Shown here: positions 7,359 through 14,569 of the stretch, piece after piece
Numbering within the stretch: the stretch's first letter is position 1
Layout of the letters: each line of letters begins with the position of its first letter
Assembly: GCA_902768795.1 (NCBI GenBank)
Contig: CACXMS010000018.1
Span: forward strand, 1 to 36,854
Length of the DNA: 36,854 bases
DNA from: an uncultured Eubacteriales bacterium
GTDB taxonomy: Bacteria; Bacillota; Clostridia; Christensenellales; CAG-138
Reading direction: 5' to 3'
Notes under the pieces: generated by a model
Told to the model about the DNA's origin: nothing
Seen by the model: only the letters and a program-made list of their open reading frames with translations
Databases searched by the model: none
Translations under genes and position numbers: made by a program

Positions 7359-8514
7359 GCCCATACTCCTTTATCAGTCCGATCCGCTCCTCCGTCACGA
7401 CCGTGCAGCGGACACGAACGGTTGTTCCTTCGGTTTGCTCCACCGTATGAATGCTGCAGATGCGCGCATCGTGCGGCACCATGGCGACGGCGTCCGTTAC
7501 GGCATACAGCTCCGCCTGCTCGCGCCGCTCGGATTCCGACAAAATGCGCTCCTGCATCGTCAGTTCGGAAAGGTCCTTTGACCGGATCGAAACCGGCAGT
7601 CCGAACAGAGATACCATAACGGTTTTGTCCGACGTTTCGAGATACCGTTCAAACGGTGGCTTCGGGTTCCAGAGCGGAATTCCGCAGATCAGAAGCTGTT
7701 TCCACCGCGCGGCGGAGCCGCTTTCGACATACTCGGTCACCGTTGCGGGAAGTTCCGATTCGGCGATATAAACGCATGCGCCCGTCACCGTCCCGTCGGC
7801 GCGCGTATCGTATGCCGTTCTGTCCTCGGAATACACGACATGCCCGCTGATCAGCACGTCGCCGCGCTTCACCGGCTGTCCCGGCTGCACCTGCGCCTTG
7901 CCGCGCTTTGTCTCAACCGAAACGACGACCGCGTCCTTTTTCGCGATCAGATCGGCGGGCGTCGACCAGTCCGGCGTTTCCGTCTGCGGATCGGATTCGT
8001 GCACGGTCACGCGGAGCAGAATTCCGGCCCGGTTCAGCGATACCCATGCGGCGTCCTTCAGCCGTGCGGAGAGATCGTCCGCGGCAAGGATCAGCACGTT
8101 CCCCTTCGGCCGCTTTCCGATCGAAAGACCGTGCTCCCCGAGCATGGCGTACACTTCCCCGGGATCGGTGCGGACCGCGCCCTCAATGCGGATCGTCCAG
8201 ATCCGCGTGCCGAGAATCCACAGCGCCGCAACGCAAAGCGGAACCCCGTACAGCAGTACGGGACGGCGGCGCAGCCGTTTCCATACGAACGGAAACCCGT
8301 GCCGTTTGAGAATCCGGATGCGGCAGCGCTCCCGGCGGCGAATCGGCCGGAGGCGCTTAAAGTCACGCGCAAGAACGCCGAGCGTCGCCGTCGTTTCATC
8401 GACGCGCCGGATGCAGAACACCCGCACGCCCGAAAGCAGCAGTCTTTGCAGGAATCGCGCCAGACCGAGCCCCTCTATTTGCAGTATAACATACCCGCGC
8501 AGATTTTTCCACAT
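7351..8514 (-). CDS. yqfD: Sporulation protein YqfD
   Basis: YqfD is a mother-cell sporulation membrane protein in Bacillus and Clostridia. The 387-aa product starts MWKNLRGYVILQIEG, has a basic segment (48-85), one transmembrane helix (86-103) and a large extracytoplasmic domain that includes AQVQPGQPVKRGDVLISG, the family pattern. GGAGAG lies 8 nt before the ATG; yqfC ends 5 nt upstream. It is transcribed from the SigE-like promoter before yqfC, so its expression should be sporulation-linked. Biochemical function unknown. Confidence 0.92.
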   Translation of the reverse strand: MWKNLRGYVILQIEGLGLARFLQRLLLSGVRVFCIRRVDETTATLGVLARDFKRLRPIRRRERCRIRILKRHGFPFVWKRLRRRPVLLYGVPLCVAALWILGTRIWTIRIEGAVRTDPGEVYAMLGEHGLSIGKRPKGNVLILAADDLSARLKDAAWVSLNRAGILLRVTVHESDPQTETPDWSTPADLIAKKDAVVVSVETKRGKAQVQPGQPVKRGDVLISGHVVYSEDRTAYDTRADGTVTGACVYIAESELPATVTEYVESGSAARWKQLLICGIPLWNPKPPFERYLETSDKTVMVSLFGLPVSIRSKDLSELTMQERILSESERREQAELYAVTDAVAMVPHDARICSIHTVEQTEGTTVRVRCTVVTEERIGLIKEYGHE

Positions 8515-8519
8515 GAACT

Positions 8520-8795
8520 TTACTCTCCGAAAAAAATCCCGTCAAAATCGCCCTCGAGATACGCGCGGGTTTCGGACAGCTCTGTCATCTGCATGGATTT
8601 GCCGCGGATCGTGATGGCGCCCTGTTCGGACTGCAGCCGGATCTCCTCCGGCTCAAACCCCAAAATGCCGCGGTGCTGTTCAATCCATACGGCGGTCCGG
8701 CCGACCCACGTGATCTGGACAAGGCGCGGATCGAGGTCCGGCGGAATTCCGAGCGCGTCGCAAACCGCTTTTCGTCTGTTGTGTTTTCGTTTCAT
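8520..8795 (-). CDS. yqfC: Sporulation protein YqfC (YabP/YqfC family)
   Basis: This 91-aa protein matches the YabP/YqfC family: an N-terminal LGIPPDLDPRLVQITWVG followed by a short beta domain with VWIEQHRGILGFEPEEIRL and ITIRGKSMQM. Members are made in the mother cell under SigE and take part in forespore or coat assembly. The only plausible start is the ATG at 8795; there is no other start codon before the conserved part. It has no ribosome binding site, and a SigE-type -10 element ends six bases upstream, which suggests a leaderless transcript. Confidence 0.9.
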   Translation of the reverse strand: MKRKHNRRKAVCDALGIPPDLDPRLVQITWVGRTAVWIEQHRGILGFEPEEIRLQSEQGAITIRGKSMQMTELSETRAYLEGDFDGIFFGE

Positions 8796-8800
8796 AAAAC

Positions 8801-8829
8801 AGCGTATGTGTTTCTATGCGAAAATATAC
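8801..8829 (-). promoter_or_regulatory. SigE-type sporulation promoter of yqfC
   Basis: On the minus strand GTATATT-N14-CATACGCT matches the Bacillus SigE consensus KMATATT-N14/15-CATACAMT at 6 of 7 and 7 of 8 positions, with correct spacing. yqfC is a known SigE target in Bacillus. Confidence 0.7.
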
Positions 8830-8861
8830 GACGGCGGGACGCCCGGCCAGATACGCAGCGA

Positions 8862-8896
8862 TCCCGCGCGCTCGCAGTGCGAGAGTTCGCGCGGGA
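8862..8896. terminator. Large GC-rich hairpin between a lipoprotein gene and yqfC
   Basis: TCCCGCGCG pairs with CGCGCGGGA, and an inner dyad CTCGCA/TGCGAG extends the stem. No T run follows on the minus strand, so it is an atypical terminator for the 8932-9804 gene or an mRNA 3' stabiliser. Confidence 0.5.
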
Positions 8897-8931
8897 CCGT
8901 TGTTCGTTTGATTGGGAAGAATGCAGCTCCG

Positions 8932-9804
8932 TTATGCTTCGGGCGCAAAGATATAGCTGACCCCTTCGGTGTCGCCGTCGATCGTCATGGAAATATTGCC
9001 GTCCTCCTGCAGACGCAGGTGCGTTTCGGCCGGTTTTCCGTCGACGATCACCGAGAACGTGATCGCGCCGTCCGCAAAGGAATAAGCATGCTTTTCATTT
9101 GTGAATTCCGTGACCGGATCGCCGGAAAATGCAACCGCTTCCGCGTCAACGCTCATCGTCAGATTCAGTCCGAAGCTCTCCGCGGTGAACGCGCCGGTCA
9201 CGCCGTCATAGACAAGGAACTTCATCCGCCAGTTGCCGTAGAACGACTTCGCTTCGTCCGCGTTCACGGTCTCGGAAGCGGTGTACTTCGGCTCCGGCTT
9301 TTCGCGCGTGAAGACCGCGCCGTCCTCACGGACAAGCCGATCCTCCGTCGGAACGAGTTTGCCGTCGAAGCTGAACGTGAGCGAAACGCTCCCGTCTTCC
9401 CCGACCGTCCAGCTGCCGACCGTGCCTTCCGGACTTAAATCGGGCGACACCAGGGTATACGATCCGTCTTCCTGCAGCGTAAGCACCTGAAGGATTCCGT
9501 AAAAGTTCGTGTACCACACGCCTTCATAGACGAACGCCGTTTGTTCGGGCTGTTCGGCCGGCTGCTCGACCGGTTGTTCGGGCTGTTCGGCCGGCTGCTC
9601 GGCGGGCTGTTCGACCGGCTGTTCGGCGGGCTGTTCGGCCGGCTGCTCAACCGGCTGTTCGGCCGGCTGCTCGGGCTCCGATTGGGTTACGGGCGCTGCC
9701 GTCGGATCACTGTTTTGCGGAATCTCCGTATTGGTGCAGGCGACCGTGCCGAGCGTCATCGCCAGTACGAGCAGAAACGTTCCGATGATTTTCAACGGTT
9801 TCAT
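8932..9804 (-). CDS. Lipoprotein with Glu-Gln-Pro repeat linker and beta-rich domains
   Basis: The 290-aa product starts with a lipoprotein-type signal (MKPLKIIGTFLLVLAMTLG, then a Cys), so it should be anchored outside the membrane. A low-complexity linker of EQPA and EQPV tetrapeptides with EQ/EQP interruptions spans about residues 42-88. The rest is two beta-rich modules: one begins FVYEGVWYTNFYG, the other FYGNWRMKFLVYDG. They resemble the ligand-free lipocalin-like modules common in clostridial lipoproteins. The ATG at 9804 is chosen for its AAGGAGGA site and signal peptide; a longer start would bury the signal. It starts 22 nt after another lipoprotein gene and is probably the last gene of the LytTR operon. 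Function unknown. Confidence 0.85.
   Translation of the reverse strand: MKPLKIIGTFLLVLAMTLGTVACTNTEIPQNSDPTAAPVTQSEPEQPAEQPVEQPAEQPAEQPVEQPAEQPAEQPEQPVEQPAEQPEQTAFVYEGVWYTNFYGILQVLTLQEDGSYTLVSPDLSPEGTVGSWTVGEDGSVSLTFSFDGKLVPTEDRLVREDGAVFTREKPEPKYTASETVNADEAKSFYGNWRMKFLVYDGVTGAFTAESFGLNLTMSVDAEAVAFSGDPVTEFTNEKHAYSFADGAITFSVIVDGKPAETHLRLQEDGNISMTIDGDTEGVSYIFAPEA
9541..9673. repeat. 12-bp tandem repeat encoding EQPA/EQPV
   Basis: About eleven imperfect copies of a 12-bp unit (on the plus strand GGCCGGCTGTTC and variants), with some copies shortened, code for the linker of the 8932-9804 lipoprotein. It is a likely site of slipped-strand length variation, always in multiples of three. Confidence 0.85.
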
Positions 9805-9826
9805 GTCTATCCTCCTTTTTGCTTTT

Positions 9827-10522
9827 TCATCCATTTGTCCCGCTTTGGGTTTCCTTTTTGACGTTCTCGCCGAAGCGCACGGTCAGCGCATTGGACGGTT
9901 CGGTTTCCTTCTGCTCTTTCGTGTCATACCCGGTCGCCGCAACCGTGATCGAATCGCTCTGCGTCGGCTTGTTTTTCGGCCAGTACATCGTACCCTTGAA
10001 CGTAACGATCCGATCGCCGTTTTCGGTTTCCTCCGTCGTCGTGTCCAGATCCGACGGCGTCTGAATCGCGTCCCAGTCCGGCAGCGCCGGTTTGCCGTTG
10101 ATCCAGGCATAGAAATCGCCGATCATGACGCCTCTTTTTACATTTTTCCCGGGAATCCGCGCCACAATTTTCAAAAGCGTTTCGTCGCCTTCGCCATCTG
10201 TCCATTCCGCTTCCAGAAGCTCGACGCCTTCCACCTCGGCTTCCGGCGCCGGGGACGCCATCGGCGTCGCTTCCGGTTCCGCCGCAGCCGCTTCGGTGGC
10301 CGAAGGCGCAGTTTGCTGCGGTTCCGCCGCGGCGGTTGTTCCGGGGATCTTCTGATCCGGATTGTTCTCCTTTGTTCGTTCATACTTGCAGCCAGGGAAA
10401 GTCAGCAGCAGGGAAACGGTCAGCACGCATACCGCCGCTCCGATCCGCTTCGACCGGATGCTTTCCGGAGCGGAATCCGCCGTTGTTTTATGCGAAAAGC
10501 TGCCGTTGTTTTCTTTTGTCAC
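9827..10522 (-). CDS. Putative lipoprotein with Ala/Glu/Pro-rich linker
   Basis: This 231-aa protein has a basic N-terminus, a hydrophobic segment (about 26-39) and a Cys in FPGCKYERTKEN that fits a lipobox, followed by a low-complexity Ala/Glu/Pro/Thr stretch and a globular C-terminal half (from about GVELLEAEWTDGEGDE). The GTG at 10522 is preferred: AAGGAG lies 7 nt upstream and the DUF3021 gene ends two bases before it. The much longer open frame upstream is DUF3021 read out of frame. I do not recognise the C-terminal domain. Probably an extracytoplasmic partner in the LytTR operon. Confidence 0.75.
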   Translation of the reverse strand: MTKENNGSFSHKTTADSAPESIRSKRIGAAVCVLTVSLLLTFPGCKYERTKENNPDQKIPGTTAAAEPQQTAPSATEAAAAEPEATPMASPAPEAEVEGVELLEAEWTDGEGDETLLKIVARIPGKNVKRGVMIGDFYAWINGKPALPDWDAIQTPSDLDTTTEETENGDRIVTFKGTMYWPKNKPTQSDSITVAATGYDTKEQKETEPSNALTVRFGENVKKETQSGTNG

Positions 10523-10524
10523 TT

Positions 10525-11046
10525 TTATTCTCCTTCCTTCCGATCGGGAGCGACAGATCGATCCTGCTCCCGTTCTTTCTCTTCCGAAGGCAGATCCTCC
10601 ATCTGCGCCCGGTTCATCTCGTTCAGCTTTTGGACCTGCCTGCGGTAGATCGCCGCCATGATCAGCCAGATCAGGAAAAACGCGGCCGTCATGATCCCGA
10701 TCGCAATGAGGATCTCCCAAACGTCGGAACTCCAGCCGAGCAGCAGCGCAAGCGGCGGATAACACAGGACGATTATCAGATAATGCGTCAGCGTGGCGCG
10801 CACGAGAGACCATTGCTCGACCTCATACGTGACGGTTCCCGCCATGGACACCGCGCCGTACACGCCGGAAAGCAGCGTCTGCAAAAGCGCCGCAACCGCT
10901 GCGCTCCCCGTACGTTCCAGGAGAAAGTCACTGTAGAATTGCACCGGACCGTCTGCAGAACACGTCGTCAGAACGGCAATGATGTTTCCGACCGCCATTC
11001 CCATCAAAAATCCGATTCCCGCACGGATCAAAATGCTTTTCTTCAT
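10525..11046 (-). CDS. DUF3021 four-helix membrane protein
   Basis: The 173-aa product has four predicted transmembrane helices (about 5-27, 50-70, 87-106 and 110-135) and a charged cytoplasmic tail. It fits DUF3021, a family encoded directly after LytTR regulators in Firmicutes, as here (ATGA overlap). In homologous pairs the membrane protein is thought to restrain or sense for the LytTR protein. The ATG at 11046 has AAGGAG 9 nt upstream and follows the overlap rule. Confidence 0.82.
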   Translation of the reverse strand: MKKSILIRAGIGFLMGMAVGNIIAVLTTCSADGPVQFYSDFLLERTGSAAVAALLQTLLSGVYGAVSMAGTVTYEVEQWSLVRATLTHYLIIVLCYPPLALLLGWSSDVWEILIAIGIMTAAFFLIWLIMAAIYRRQVQKLNEMNRAQMEDLPSEEKEREQDRSVAPDRKEGE

Positions 11047-11510
11047 CTGTCTCGCTCCTTTCCCATCAGTCTTTTCCGGATCAACGGTATGCAGCGGCGC
11101 GAAGCCCACGTTTCCATTCCGCCCGCAAGCTCGAGGCGCAGCGTTCCGCTCAGCGTGAAATCATACCGCCGAACCTTTCCGAGATTGACGATCTCGAAGT
11201 GGGAGATGCGAACAAACCGCTGCGAATCGAGTATGCTTTCCAGGTTCTTCATCGACTGGCGCATATAGTAGCTGCCGGTTTCCGTCACCACATTGATCAG
11301 TTTCCCGTCCGTGGCGACAAGAACGATCTGTTCCTCCCGCAGCATCAGGTTGTTGCCGTATCCGTCGAAAACGGTGATCGTATCCCGTGAAGACGATGCG
11401 ATCGCTTCCAGCAGCTCCGTTACGGCCGCATCCTGCTTCGGAGCGCGAATAACGATCTCGATATGATCGAGGGAAGGATCGCTCTCGAAGCGTACCGTCT
11501 TATCTTTCAT
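11043..11510 (-). CDS. LytTR-domain transcriptional regulator
   Basis: This 155-aa protein has a short N-terminal region with IEIVIRAP and a C-terminal LytTR DNA-binding domain: LREEQIVLVATDGKLI, then TGSYYMRQSMKNLESIL and FVRISHFEIVNLGKV. There is no receiver domain, as in the stand-alone LytTR/DUF3021 systems of Firmicutes, which often control their own operon. The ATG at 11510 is preferred to a TTG two codons upstream. It starts 2 nt after the end of the Cys-rich 66-aa gene. Target genes are not visible; autoregulation at the 11749-11777 promoter is an inference. Confidence 0.88.
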   Translation of the reverse strand: MKDKTVRFESDPSLDHIEIVIRAPKQDAAVTELLEAIASSSRDTITVFDGYGNNLMLREEQIVLVATDGKLINVVTETGSYYMRQSMKNLESILDSQRFVRISHFEIVNLGKVRRYDFTLSGTLRLELAGGMETWASRRCIPLIRKRLMGKERDR

Positions 11511-11512
11511 CG

Positions 11513-11713
11513 TCAATCTTCACCGCCTTTCCTCTGCATCGGATGCCTGCACACGCTTTTTTCCGTGTCCCAATAGCGACAGTCCCGGCAGGCCGGAACC
11601 CGAACCTGCTTTTTTTCACACCATTGCTGGTGCTTCCAGCCGGTCTTGGTTCGACAGATCCGGCATGCGAACAACGCGCAGCTTGCAGCAATTCGTTTTT
11701 CAGGTTCCCTCAT
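11513..11713 (-). CDS. Small Cys-rich (probable zinc-binding) protein
   Basis: This 66-codon ORF lies first in the LytTR operon, 36 bases after the promoter -10. It contains two CxxC pairs (CRIC and CRDC) and further Cys and His residues (WKHQQWCEKK, SVCRHP), a pattern suited to one or two structural zinc sites. AAGGA lies 9 nt before the ATG. No known family is recognised. A chance ORF is unlikely given the spacing of the cysteines, its position between promoter and LytTR gene, and the 2-nt spacing to LytTR. Confidence 0.6.
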   Translation of the reverse strand: MREPEKRIAASCALFACRICRTKTGWKHQQWCEKKQVRVPACRDCRYWDTEKSVCRHPMQRKGGED

Positions 11714-11748
11714 GCCATTTTATCCTTCTCCGGTCCGTCTTTGTTTTG

Positions 11749-11777
11749 ACTATACCGAGTTTTGCCCAAAAGCGCAA
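11749..11777 (-). promoter_or_regulatory. SigA-type promoter of the Cys-rich/LytTR operon
   Basis: TTGCGC-N17-TATAGT on the minus strand, just after the terminator of the PadR operon. Confidence 0.7.
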
Positions 11778-11831
11778 GCAATCCGGTTTAAGCGGTAGAA
11801 AAAAGAGGGCAAACGGTATAACTTTTGCCGC

Positions 11832-11869
11832 AAAAAAGCCGTTCGGAAACGATTTTTCGTTCCCGAACG
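11832..11869 (-). terminator. Terminator of the PadR operon
   Basis: A 12-bp stem (CGTTCGGGAACG against its partner, one mismatch, 6-nt loop) is followed on the minus strand by GCTTTTTT. Confidence 0.85.
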
Positions 11870-11906
11870 ACTCCGTTTTTTTCTATATTGAGATGCGTAC
11901 AGCGGA

Positions 11907-12917
11907 TCAGAATTTGTTCTCTGCGCGCGCCTCGATCGTGACGGATCCCGCCGCCATATCAAAATCGAATCTGTTTTCGCCGCTCCCGACGACGGTCTTG
12001 CCCTTGTTGGTCGACGCGTTCGCAAAGCCGGTGATCTTCACGCTCGCCGCGAAGGAATCCACGTCCGCCGTGAACGATGCGTCCGCAGGCAATTCAAAGC
12101 GGTACGTTCCCGCCGCCGCGTCAATATCGATCTTCGCGGGCGTCTTCACCAAATCGAACGTAAGCTCCGCCGCAGCCGCGTCGATATCGATCTTATCGAT
12201 CGAGCAGTTTGTGAACGAACCCTTGGACGAAGCCAGATCGCCGTCCACAAGCGTGATGGTGCAGGATTCAATCCGCATCGATCCGGCAGCCAGATCGACG
12301 TCGAGCTTTTCAACGGACAGATCCGTTAAATCGATGTTCACCGAGGCGCCTTCAATCGAAAGCTTATTAAGCGACGACTTCGGCAACTCGATCAGCAGCG
12401 TCTTGCTCGCTTCGGAAAGCGTGGACAGCACGGAGAGTCCTCCGCGGAACTGCTTCACCGACAACTTCCCGTCCGAGAGCTTATGCCGCATCTGATACGT
12501 CCCCGAGATTTCCGCCGCAGCCGCCGTCTTGGGATCGACGTCTCCGATCCATTCGGTCAGCCGGATCTGATCCGCCGCATCCGAAGCGACGACCACAACG
12601 CGGCCGAGCGCCCAGGAAATATCGATCTGATCGGGAGCCGTCTCATAAACGCCGTTTCCCGCGGTATATCCCTGATCGGAAAACGTCTCGTTCCAGATCG
12701 AGCCCGGCAGGTTGGAAACCTTCACATGCGGAACCGGCAGATTGGAGAACGCATCCGTTACGGAGTCCACGGCGTTCCTGATCGGTTCGGCCGAAACATC
12801 GCAGTTCTGCACAACGCCGACGGCCGGCAGTACACAGATCGCCGAAGCCAGAAGACCTGTCAGAATCACACCGATTATGCTGCAGGCAATGATCTGCCCG
12901 ATTGCTTTCTTCTTCAT
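11907..12917 (-). CDS. DUF4097-like beta-helix surface protein
   Basis: The 336-aa product has a single N-terminal transmembrane or signal segment (about 7-31) and then repeated short strands rich in alternating hydrophobic and polar residues (LNKLSIEGASVNIDLTDL, IDKIDIDAAAAELTFDL, AKIDIDAAAGTYRFEL). That is the DUF4097/DUF4098 putative adhesin fold, a right-handed beta-helix. PadR, a DUF1700-type membrane protein and a DUF4097 protein form a recurring operon in Firmicutes. The ATG at 12917 has AGGAGG 9 nt upstream and lies one base after the preceding stop. Confidence 0.85.
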   Translation of the reverse strand: MKKKAIGQIIACSIIGVILTGLLASAICVLPAVGVVQNCDVSAEPIRNAVDSVTDAFSNLPVPHVKVSNLPGSIWNETFSDQGYTAGNGVYETAPDQIDISWALGRVVVVASDAADQIRLTEWIGDVDPKTAAAAEISGTYQMRHKLSDGKLSVKQFRGGLSVLSTLSEASKTLLIELPKSSLNKLSIEGASVNIDLTDLSVEKLDVDLAAGSMRIESCTITLVDGDLASSKGSFTNCSIDKIDIDAAAAELTFDLVKTPAKIDIDAAAGTYRFELPADASFTADVDSFAASVKITGFANASTNKGKTVVGSGENRFDFDMAAGSVTIEARAENKF

Positions 12918-12918
12918 A

Positions 12919-13989
12919 TTATTCAACCTCCTTTGTCGTTGAACGAATCAAACGGATAATTCCTTTTATCACGCCGCCGAAGCACCCGGCAATCGGGAAC
13001 ACCAGCCACGTCACATACCACATTCCCGTGCGGAGCGTCAGCACATAATACGCCACGCCCGCGAGCAGATCGATGATGCCGTCAAGCAGTCTTTCCAGAA
13101 AGGTTACGCCGCAGCAAAGCCGCACGATAGCGCTGATGATGCTGTAAACGCCGCCCGCGAACACGAAGACCAGCCAGGTGTAGTACCACGCTTTGGTGGA
13201 GACCGTGATCCAGACATAGAAGATCACTGCAAAGAGCCAGTAGAATCCGGTCAGAATGCCTCCGACAATGCGAACCCATTTCGGGATCGCGGGCTTCATC
13301 TCGGGCTGCGAAGGCGTCTCCTGCTTTTGGGGCGCTTCCGTTTTCGGCGCTTCCCTCGTGACCGGAACCTGCGGTACGGTGCGCGAGCGATCCCGCTGTC
13401 CCGCCGTAACAAGCATCGCAATGCCCGCCGCGATCAGGCCGATCATCCCGCAAAAGCCGAACACCGCTCCGTCCACCGGGATCAGCCGGGCGACGCGCAG
13501 CTCTTCATACGTAACGCCGATCATCAGCGCCGAAAGACTTGCGATAATCATGCCGACGCCGACCGCGCGCATCGTCCTCGCGTTTTCCGCATCCCGGTCC
13601 GGCTTTGCGCGGCCCGTCAGGATCATCAGCATCGTCGCCGCTGCGATCATCAGGAACATCATCGCCACGCCGGCTGTCGCCAGCTTGTCGCTGATCGCGC
13701 TCAGGAAAATGATCGGCAAAAACGACGTGCAGTACAGCGCAATCGCGACGCCGCGATAAGCGCCCGTGTTCCGGCTCTTCGGATAAAACGGCTTCAGAAG
13801 CTCCTCCGTATTGCCGATGGATAGTACCGCAATGCGGTACGCCTCCTCTTCGGTTCGTCCGCCGGACAGTTCCTCGTCAAACCGGTCGATCGTGTTCTGC
13901 AGCAATTCATCGTGAAAATCACGCGCCGCCTGCGAATCGACCGTTCCCTCAAACAGTTTATCAATGTATGCGATCAGTTGTTCACGCAT
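12919..13989 (-). CDS. DUF1700/permease-prefix-type membrane protein
   Basis: This 356-aa protein starts with a soluble helical module of about 70 residues (KLFEGTVDSQAARDFHDELL and EEEAYRIAVLSIGNTEELLK) typical of DUF1700/HAAS-type proteins, which are encoded after PadR regulators. Two blocks of transmembrane helices follow: about 77-190 and 255-345, separated by a Pro/Glu-rich linker (VTREAPKTEAPQKQETPSQP). Its start overlaps the padR stop by 8 nt with GGAGGGG 6 nt upstream. A role in envelope stress sensing is an inference from family context. Confidence 0.75.
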   Translation of the reverse strand: MREQLIAYIDKLFEGTVDSQAARDFHDELLQNTIDRFDEELSGGRTEEEAYRIAVLSIGNTEELLKPFYPKSRNTGAYRGVAIALYCTSFLPIIFLSAISDKLATAGVAMMFLMIAAATMLMILTGRAKPDRDAENARTMRAVGVGMIIASLSALMIGVTYEELRVARLIPVDGAVFGFCGMIGLIAAGIAMLVTAGQRDRSRTVPQVPVTREAPKTEAPQKQETPSQPEMKPAIPKWVRIVGGILTGFYWLFAVIFYVWITVSTKAWYYTWLVFVFAGGVYSIISAIVRLCCGVTFLERLLDGIIDLLAGVAYYVLTLRTGMWYVTWLVFPIAGCFGGVIKGIIRLIRSTTKEVE

Positions 13990-14326
13990 TTTCGTCCCCT
14001 CCCGTGTCCAATAGATTTCGTATGATCGTTTCCGCCTCGTTCCACGCCGCAAGCTGTTCGGCGTGCGCTTTTTTTCCTTCCTCCGTGATGCGGTAATACC
14101 GCCTTCGCGCTCCGGTCGCTTCTCCGCCCCAGTAGGCGGTGATGAGCCCCGTTTCTTCCAGCCGCCGGAAGGCCGTATAAAGCGTCGCTTCCTTCAGCTC
14201 ATACTTGCCGCCGGAGATCCGTCGGATCGCTTTGTTGATCTCGTAGCCGTAGCTGTCATGCTGGATCAGCTGCGACAGAATGATCGGTTCCGTGTGTCCT
14301 CTGATCAGGTCTGCTGCAATCGACAT
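13982..14326 (-). CDS. PadR-family transcriptional regulator
   Basis: The 114-aa protein is a compact PadR: a winged helix with ILSQLIQHDSYGYEINKAI, the wing segment LKEATLYTAFRRLEETGLI, YRITEEGKKAHAEQLAAW, and a short C-terminal dimerisation helix. PadR proteins usually repress their own operon and respond to envelope-active compounds. It is the first gene after a perfect SigA promoter at 14353-14381, with AAAGGAGGGG upstream of ATG. No clear ATGT-N8-ACAT PadR box was found by eye. Confidence 0.93.
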   Translation of the reverse strand: MSIAADLIRGHTEPIILSQLIQHDSYGYEINKAIRRISGGKYELKEATLYTAFRRLEETGLITAYWGGEATGARRRYYRITEEGKKAHAEQLAAWNEAETIIRNLLDTGGDENA

Positions 14327-14352
14327 GCGCTCCCCTCCTTTCGTTTGATCAC

Positions 14353-14381
14353 ATTATAGCAGGAGATACATCGCCTGTCAA
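14353..14381 (-). promoter_or_regulatory. Perfect SigA promoter of the PadR operon
   Basis: TTGACA-N17-TATAAT on the minus strand, a full consensus match with ideal spacing. Such strength implies that repression, probably by PadR itself, sets expression. Confidence 0.92.
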
Positions 14382-14487
14382 GGTATTTCTTCAAACAAAA
14401 TATGTAAAATTTCAAAAGTGTCGGACGAATCCCGTCGAAAGGGGCGAAAATGCTGGCTTACGCTCCAAAAGCGCGAAAGGAGCTGCG

Positions 14488-14513
14488 AAAAAAGCCGGAC
14501 GAAGCTGTCCGGC
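14488..14513 (-). terminator. Terminator of the epimerase gene
   Basis: GCCGGAC/GTCCGGC with a 6-nt loop, followed on the minus strand by TTTTTT. Confidence 0.9.
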
Positions 14514-14569
14514 AAAAGGATGCGATATAGTAGATAGAAGAAAGGATGTCGGGCGTTCTTTGCGGCCGG

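Noticed and set aside
7840..9438. A 532-codon plus-strand ORF across yqfD, yqfC and the lipoprotein gene
   Set aside because: It crosses three minus-strand genes and their regulatory gaps, including the SigE promoter.
9541..9673. Possible CRISPR array or intergenic satellite
   Set aside because: The 12-bp units have no spacers and lie inside a coding frame giving EQPA/EQPV repeats.
10522..10813. An N-terminal extension of the 9827-10522 lipoprotein
   Set aside because: It covers DUF3021 in another frame; the GTG with ribosome binding site and signal peptide fits better.
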